From Liolophura sinensis (taxonomy: Eukaryota > Mollusca > Polyplacophora > Chitonida > Chitonidae): 64,000 bases of DNA. The DNA lies in assembly GCF_032854445.1 (NCBI RefSeq), contig NC_088295.1, positions 3,724,501 to 3,788,500 of the forward strand, read 5' to 3'. Positions 58,011 through 64,000 of this stretch are shown piece after piece. The position numbers and the translations under genes are program-made. Each line of letters starts with the position of its first letter. Within the stretch, counting starts at the first letter, position 1. The notes beneath the pieces were generated by a model. That model ran no database searches. It was given only the letters and a program-made list of their open reading frames with translations, and was not told the origin of the DNA.

Positions 58011-58249
58011 ATATTCATCTTACATTTCACTTGTCTGACAGATCATGGATATATCCCAGTTATGCCATGTGACTGGCTTGTGACTTCTGTATAGAAAGAG
58101 TAACTGTTGTGGTAACTAGTTTATGCATATTGTAGGGTTTAGTTATGACAGACAAGTCATAATGATATCCCCTGTAAAAAAAAATGCAATACTTGAATTT
58201 TTACAGCAGAACCAACTGAAATGGACCATGTTGTCGTTGTTAGCGGTAT

Positions 58250-58790
58250 ATAATACTGGTAAGGCTAGTATGAGAGAATGAGCTTAATGCGGGTTTGCAG
58301 ACATAGCCGCAAAATCTTATGAGACGTGTTTTACGCTCTGATGTAGGTATGTAGACATAGTTGCAAACCTTATCAGACTGATGTTTTATTCTCTGATGAA
58401 GAACATTTCACTTATGCGAAGATGATCAAATTTACAATCCGGAAGGAAACCACAAAAAAACAACCTGAGAGCCGATGGGATGACTTGGATTACAAGCTCC
58501 ACTGTCCTTAATACACTGGACAGCAAGTACTTTACACCTGAAAGAAACCTACTAGAGACCACAAAAAACCGCCACAGATCACTCTGGACGACTTGGGCTA
58601 CAAGGGCTACTGTCGTAAATACACCAGACAGCAAGTAGTTTGCACCTGAAGGTTATCAGAGACCACAGAAAACAGCCACAGAACCAATTGGACTGTAAGG
58701 GTGAATGTCGTAAATTCACCACACAGCAAGTACACCAAACAGCAAGTTTGCAAAACTTCGGTTAAGTTTGGAGATCTGTAATAAACTAAA
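58250..58790. repeat. Two short-copy tandem repeats (about 65 bp x2, about 115 bp x3)
   Basis: 58285-58385 has two copies of 'gacatagccgcaaaatctta' ... 'tctgatg'. 58440-58750 has three diverged copies with 'gagaccacaaaaaaccgcca', 'acgacttgggctacaagg', 'aatacaccagacagcaagta' and 'gtttgcacctgaaggt'. Confidence 0.75.
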
Positions 58791-58822
58791 ATAGGACATG
58801 CTTTCTTCAAAATTCGTCGACA

Positions 58823-59031
58823 CCAATGCGGTCGCTGTGAGTTCAAGACCAGCTCATGCTGGCTTCCTCTCCGGGCGTACGTGGGAAGGTCTGTCAGCAA
58901 CCTGTGGATGGTCGTGGGTTTCCCCCGGGCTCTGTCCGTTTTCCACCCACCATAATGCTTGCCGCCGTCGTATTAGTGAAATATTCTTGAGTACGGCGTA
59001 AAACACCAATCAAATAAATAAATAAATAAAA
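58823..59031 (+). repeat. SINE family A, 5'-truncated
   Basis: Starts at 'accaatgcggtcgctgtgag' (B-box region) and is complete to 'taaaacaccaatcaaataaa' plus the (AAAT)n tail. Flanking 'aattcgtcga' occurs on both sides (58811 and 59030) and looks like a target-site duplication. Confidence 0.9.
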
Positions 59032-59084
59032 TTCGTCGAAAACTGTTACAACAGGAGGACGTTCGCAAAAATGATTACTTTATA

Positions 59085-59480
59085 AAAGTCTACAGAGTAA
59101 ACCCAGAGCAGCGATGGCTGTGTGATAGTTGATATATGGTCTCACCTAACTGGTGAAATTCGGTCACAATTCACCGCACTTATGGTTATGTTGCAGTTGT
59201 TAATGCTCTAACATCAGCATCTAACACGTCCTTGGCACCATGGGTTAAGCAGAATTAGGTAAAAGTGCAGTGATGTTAATTTCTAGTCTTGTAGTTCTAA
59301 AATGTTGTGTTGTCATCACATTGAAGTTAACCGTCATATGAAACAGTGGAAAGGAATCAGGCTTTGGCGGTGCATAGTCTACCAACAGAATCGTCGTAAA
59401 ATCAGAGTAGCCAAAATATTGTGATAGTTGGCAAACGGTCTCGCGTTCCCCCTGAAATCCACAGGCCTGCTATTCCACCT
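59085..59480 (+). repeat. Dispersed repeat R1, 5' part
   Basis: Collinear with 36975-37260: 'agagcagcgatggctgtgtg', 'cctaactggtgaaattcggt', 'ccatgggttaagcagaatta', 'gttgtcatcacattgaagtt', 'catatgaaacagtgg'. A partial second start follows at about 59390 ('aaaatcagagtagcc', 'gtgatagttggcaaacggtc'). Confidence 0.75.
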
Positions 59481-59774
59481 TGAAAATAGTTTTTTTTCAA
59501 GTTCCGTTTTATGTTAAGAACATACCATTTACGCAGAACATTTACGCAGATAGTCTTCCGTGACTTTCATTTCAATCATATTTTATTTTAGACTTTTCCT
59601 GTAACAATGACGTTTGTGAGGTACTGAAGTCAACCATCCTGGACAGTTTTTTATGTCGGTATACGATTTGTAACAAATGCAGCCGAAATGTAAACAACAT
59701 TCATAGCACTTTTTTAATACAAATCGTTAATTCTGACATAGGTAGTTCAACTATGGCAAGATCAACTTTTAGAG

Positions 59775-60395
59775 GACTTTGTAATTATTGTAGCATTTGG
59801 AGTGTTTAATTGTAGTATTTGTTGTGTTCCATTGTAGCGTTTGGAGAGTTTTGATGCATCGTTTGGCATGAAGCATTTTGTGTGTTTCGTTGACGTATTT
59901 GTGACGTTCTGTTGAAGGATTTCGGATGTTTTGGGATTCCCATTGTAGCAGTTTGGGTGGCCTGTTATGTCATTTTGGGTGGTCTGCTGTGGCGTTTTGG
60001 GTGGTCTTTTGTGAATTTGATGTGAGTTCTGGGTTGTCATTTGAAGCATTTTGATTTAAAATGTAGGATGTTCCATTGCAGCATGTAGGCTGTTCTTTTG
60101 TAGCATGGGGATTTTCGATCTTCCGGTGTAGCATAAGAGGTGTTTTGCTGTAGCATTTGGTGTGTTCCATTGTTGCGCTTGGGGTGTTCTGTTGTAGCAG
60201 TTGGTGAGATCCTATGTTCCGTTGTGTCATTTAAGGTGCTTTGTTGTAACATTTGGATTGTTCTGTTGTAACCTGTGGGTTGTTTCATTCCAGGATTGTG
60301 TCACATTTTTCAGTTTTAAAATTTGGGGAGTTGTATCATGTGGGGTGTTCCGTTGTTCTGTTGTATCATGCAAGGGTGCTCTGTTGTATCAGGAG
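59775..60395. repeat. About 24-bp degenerate minisatellite
   Basis: 'ttgtagcatttggtgtgttc' + 'cgt' type units, strongly diverged, running up to the SINE at 60393. Related by motif to the 22-bp array on the other side of that SINE. Confidence 0.85.
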
Positions 60396-60622
60396 TTGGT
60401 TAACGCGCTAGCGTAGGGTAATGACCCAGGAGCCTCTCACTAATGCGGTTGCTGTGAGTTCAAGCTCATACTGGTTTTCTCTCCGACCGTACGTGGGAAG
60501 GTCTGTCAGCAACTAGTGGATGGCGTGGGTTTTCCCAGGGGACCATAATGCTGGCCGCCGTCGTATAAGTAAAATATTCCTGAGTACGACGTAAAACACC
60601 AATCAAGTAAATATATAAATAA
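60393..60622 (+). repeat. SINE family A inserted inside a minisatellite
   Basis: 'gagttggttaacgcgctagc' + 'gtagggtaatgacccaggag', body with small deletions, then 'taaaacaccaatcaagtaaa'. The repeat motif 'ctgttgtatca' flanks both sides (60370-60390 and 60627 on), so the SINE split an existing array. Confidence 0.88.
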
Positions 60623-61320
60623 ATCTGTTGTATCATGTGGGGGTGTTCCGTTGTATCATATAGGGGTGTTCCGTTGTATCATGTGGAGGTGTTCTGTTGT
60701 ATCATATGGAGGTTTTCTATTGTATCATATGGGAATGTTCCGTTGTATCATATAGGGGTGTTTTGTTGTATCATGTGGGAATGTTCTGTTTTATCACGAG
60801 GGGGTGGTCTGTTTAATCATTTGGGAATATTCTGTGTCATGTAGGGTGTTCTATCATTTGGAGGTGTTCTGTTTTATCATATGGGAATGTTCTGTTGTAT
60901 CATGTGGAATCTTCTGTTGTATTATGTGGGAATATTCTGTTGTATCATGTGGGGTGTTCTGTTGTATCATGTGGGAATGTTCTGTTGTATCATGTGGGGT
61001 GTTCCGTTGTATCATATGGGAATGTTCTGTTGCATCATGGGGAATGTTCTGTTGTATCATGTGGGATGTTCGGTTGTATCATGTGAGGGTGCTCGGTTGT
61101 ATCCTATGGAAATGTTCCGTTGTATCATGTGAGGTTTTCCGTTGTATCGTAGGGTGCTAGGTTGTAGCACTTGGGGTGTTTTGTTGTAATACTTGGCGGG
61201 TTCTGTTGTTCCGTTTCGCCAGAGGGTGTTCTATTGTATCATTTGGGGTGGTTTGTTGAATTATTTTGTGGGTTCCGTCGTAACATTTGTGATTTTTTTG
61301 TTATAGTGATTATGGTGTTC
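60623..61320. repeat. About 22-bp minisatellite, about 28 copies
   Basis: 'gttgtatcatgtgggaatgttct' with gggg/ggaa alternation. ORFs here (repeated CCIMWECSVVS) are artefacts. Confidence 0.95.
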
Positions 61321-61324
61321 AAGT

Positions 61325-62605
61325 GAAGCATCTTAATGATAAGGTGATTCATTAGCTGCCTTTAAGAACCGGATTTAGGTCAATGACAACCGTTCTCTCA
61401 AAACGCACCATAGGATAGTGAAAATATTTTCAGAAGCCGAGAGGAACATTATTAATATAGTAGTAAAAAGTTCAAAGCTCGCCTTTGTTGAACGAGTTTG
61501 TTGAAAAGAAAGATTTAGGCGAGTATTTGGCACAAACGTCAAACTGAATTTCAGATAATGGGAAAATGAGCAGAGTGTAATTTGGCTAGAAATTCTTTAC
61601 ACTAAGACTTTTTATTTTTAATGCTTCTCCTCGAACAACAAAGGTTGTAAAATTTTTACTTGGAAAGTTGCCATCCAGAGTCTATGAAATGTTACTAATT
61701 AACAATAAATGAGTTCAGAACGGCATCGACATGACAATTGTATTCTCTTTCTGTATTAACTATTAACGGAGGTTGTTTGTGTTTAATTGGAACGTTTCCA
61801 ACTTAATCACTTAATGATGTTATTGTTTTGTATTTTGTCCACGACAAACGGGGGTTGTCTGATTCAAACGGTGCCAAGACTTCAGGGCGTGATTAATAAT
61901 ACAAAGCCAGAAATACATATCACCCACCATGTTAGCCATTAAAAAGCGATTAAATATCACTCAACAAAGAAAACATGACATTCAGGAAATCGTTGCTTTA
62001 TCAGAGTCCTGTTTAACAAAGGGAAAACAATGAGGATTTCAAGCAATCAGTCACATATGTTAGCCCACTTTATTTGAAAGCTGTTCATATTTGACGAAGT
62101 CGTAAAGGTCCATGACTGACATGTTTCATGGATTTTTTGGAGGGGAAGGGAGATAATTGGAAACAATTCTTGTGGCACACAAAACATCCATTGCTGCTTT
62201 CACAGACTGAAGTTCCATCTAGGAACCTGCTACACAAGGATGGTTAAAGTATCAAGTGCTGGAAATATATAACACGCTCTCTAGATGAACCCATGAGTCT
62301 AACTGGGATCAATACCACGTTTTCATTATCATAATATATGAATATACTAGATAACGCGCAAGCGCATTGACAGTACAAGACAAATGAAGTCATGTGACCT
62401 TTTCCCACCAGGCGTACAAGGGGTCCCCCAAAGTTGCGAACAACCAGCGGGTTAGCTTTACAGCATGCAAGGAGAGGAGACGCTATGGTTTAAAATTATT
62501 ATAAATGGATCGGAAAAATCATTCGAACCAAAGGGAATATTTTCCCACTCCGTCACGTTTGAGATTTGAATCCCTAAAACTGCTGAACACATAAAGATCA
62601 GGTTA
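61325..62605. other. Unassigned AT-rich intergenic sequence
   Basis: No SINE, array or coding frame recognised. The 3' part should contain the promoter and 5' UTR of the gene that starts at 62617. Confidence 0.4.
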
Positions 62606-62616
62606 AAACAGGAACC

Positions 62617-62677
62617 ATGGTTGCAGCGACACTCTCTACACTGACTATAGCTGTTCTCCTGTTTGTCAGGTATCAAG
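62617..62677 (+). CDS. Candidate first exon of a further gene: signal peptide
   Basis: ATG in good context (GGAACCATGG) encodes MVAATLSTLTIAVLLFVRYQ, a plausible signal peptide, and the exon ends at a perfect GTAAGT donor in phase 1. The layout is the same as exon 1 of the polycystin-like gene (short signal-peptide exon, phase 1 donor). The next exon is not in the window, so the product is unknown. A tandem paralogue is possible but unproven. Confidence 0.45.
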
Positions 62678-62801
62678 GTAAGTGTACTGTAACACCCACA
62701 ACGGGATTTGAACACGCTACCCTGCGTACTGGGTTATTCAATGGCCATAATTATCGATCGATCAAAAGCATCAATCAGCAGGTACGACGATCAACGTGTA
62801 G

Positions 62802-63058
62802 ATTTATTTATTTATTTGATTGGTGTTTTACGCCGTACTCAAGAATATGTCATTTATACGACGGCAGCCAGCATTATGGTGGGTGGAAACCGGGCACAGC
62901 CCGGGGGAAACCCACGACCATCCGCAGGTTGCTGCCAGACCTTCCCACTTATGGCCGGAGGGGAAGCCATTATGAGCTGGACTTGGATTCACAGCGACCG
63001 CATTGGTGAGAGGCTCCTGGGTCATTACGCCGCGCTAGCGCGCTAACGGACTGAGCAA
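62802..63058 (-). repeat. SINE family A, full length, minus strand
   Basis: Plus-strand order is 'tttatttatttgattggtgt' + 'tttacgccgtactcaagaat' ... 'gtcattacgccgcgctagcg' + 'cgctaacggactgagc'. A complete inverted copy, in the putative first intron after 62677. Confidence 0.92.
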
Positions 63059-63164
63059 CGTGTAGAATGACGTGGTAAAAAGCACTAGTAAACTTAATTT
63101 AGACACTTTGAACATGAATTGTTTTAAAATTACTTGATTTTTATGGTCAAAAAGTTTAGAATTT

Positions 63165-63310
63165 AAACTTATTTATTTATTTGATTGGCGTTTTACGTCG
63201 TACTCAAGAATATTTCACTTATAGAACGGCGCCTAGATTCATGGTGGAAGAGAGCAGGGTAGAGTACGGGGAAAATTCACGAGCATCCGCAGGTTGCTGC
63301 CAGATCTTGC
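63165..63310 (-). repeat. SINE family A, truncated, minus strand
   Basis: 'acttatttatttatttgatt' + 'ggcgttttacgtcgtactca' ... 'gcaggttgctgccagatctt', then breaks off at 'gccatatataaaca'. More diverged than the copy at 62802. Confidence 0.85.
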
Positions 63311-63429
63311 CATATATAAACATATATAAACATATGTAATGGTTGATAATTATTTGGTTTAATATCGGGGATAAGACAAAACTTAGTGGGACATGGCAGA
63401 TTACGTGTGATCAGGTACAAGATGGCCTG

Positions 63430-63660
63430 CGTATGTGAATTACAGAGAATATATACATGTATATATGGCCAGTGCATGTGATTTATAGAGTATGCCCTGT
63501 AGATGTGATTTATAGAGTACATATATATGGCCTGTAGATGTGATTTATAGAGTACATATATATGGACTGTAATGACTTATAGAGTACATATATGGCCTGT
63601 GGGTGTGACTTATAAAGTACATATATATGGCCTCTGTATGTGACTTATATGTGATGATTT
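63430..63660. repeat. About 36-bp minisatellite, 6-7 copies
   Basis: 'tatatggcctgtagatgtga' + 'tttatagagtacata', variable (TA)n length between units. Confidence 0.9.
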
Positions 63661-64000
63661 GATTTATTTGATCCATCTTTATCGTCTTTCAGTTGAAGAG
63701 ATCAATTTTGTCATATTATGAATGATTATATGGTTTAACCGACCCTCAACAATATTTGACATTGGCCAGGCAAACATACACAACCCTTGCGTTGTAATTT
63801 TTGTAATGTTTATTGCTATTAAAAATGCATATGCAACGCTCTTTGTAATATTTTTATTATGAAAACAAATTCAGAAGTATATGTATTAGACATCCTCAGT
63901 GAGTTTAAGCTTTCGATCTGCGGTTGGTTTTAACTTAAAGCCAAAATAATCCCTTTTTTACACTATTAAGATATTTGCCTCCTGGATGATCAGTGCCCTC

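Overview
The window is animal nuclear DNA. Genes have short exons with GT/AG introns, and there are many tRNA-headed SINEs and an extraordinary load of minisatellites. The SINE type (short AATA/AAATAAATAAAT tails, a tRNA-like head, a conserved 'aaatattcttgagtacggcgtaaaacacc' style 3' end given here only as a description) and the gene content suggest a lophotrochozoan, most likely a mollusc. That taxon is an inference from repeat style, not from a search.

Layout. (1) 0-2 kb: a SINE fragment and a 113-bp tandem array. (2) 2.3-3.8 kb, minus strand: two exons of a small unidentified protein. It lies head-to-head with (3) a USP36/USP42-type deubiquitinase gene, plus strand, 6.08-22.45 kb, with 17 recognised coding exons. 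Its catalytic Cys, His and Asp boxes and the conserved C-terminal nucleolar-type basic region are all visible. Its coding sequence carries several single-base indels, all in the 5' half. (4) Its stop codon lies inside the first unit of a 99-bp in-frame minisatellite that fills about 2 kb downstream. (5) 24.4-30.4 kb: intergenic, with SINEs and two related 44-bp arrays. (6) 30.48-56.35 kb, plus strand: a 24-exon polycystin-1-related gene. Its order is signal peptide, about six PKD-type repeats, REJ module, GAIN/GPS, first TM, PLAT, and polycystin cation-channel core with 11 TM in total, about 2,860 aa. It has a GPS that looks uncleavable and a Gly-Lys at the pore filter position. (7) 56.5-62.6 kb: arrays and SINEs only. 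(8) 62.6 kb: a lone signal-peptide exon with a perfect donor, probably the start of the next gene.

By a rough sum of the arrays listed, a little over a quarter of the window is minisatellite. The most unusual observation is that at least three arrays have captured functional gene boundaries. The 82-bp array before polycystin exon 22 repeats that exon's own 3' splice site about eleven times. The 99-bp array repeats the last codons and stop of the USP36 gene, in frame. The 57-bp array abuts the polypyrimidine tract of USP36 exon 9. No CRISPR, bacterial or viral genes were recognised. Most long ORFs inside arrays are by-products of repeat lengths divisible by three.
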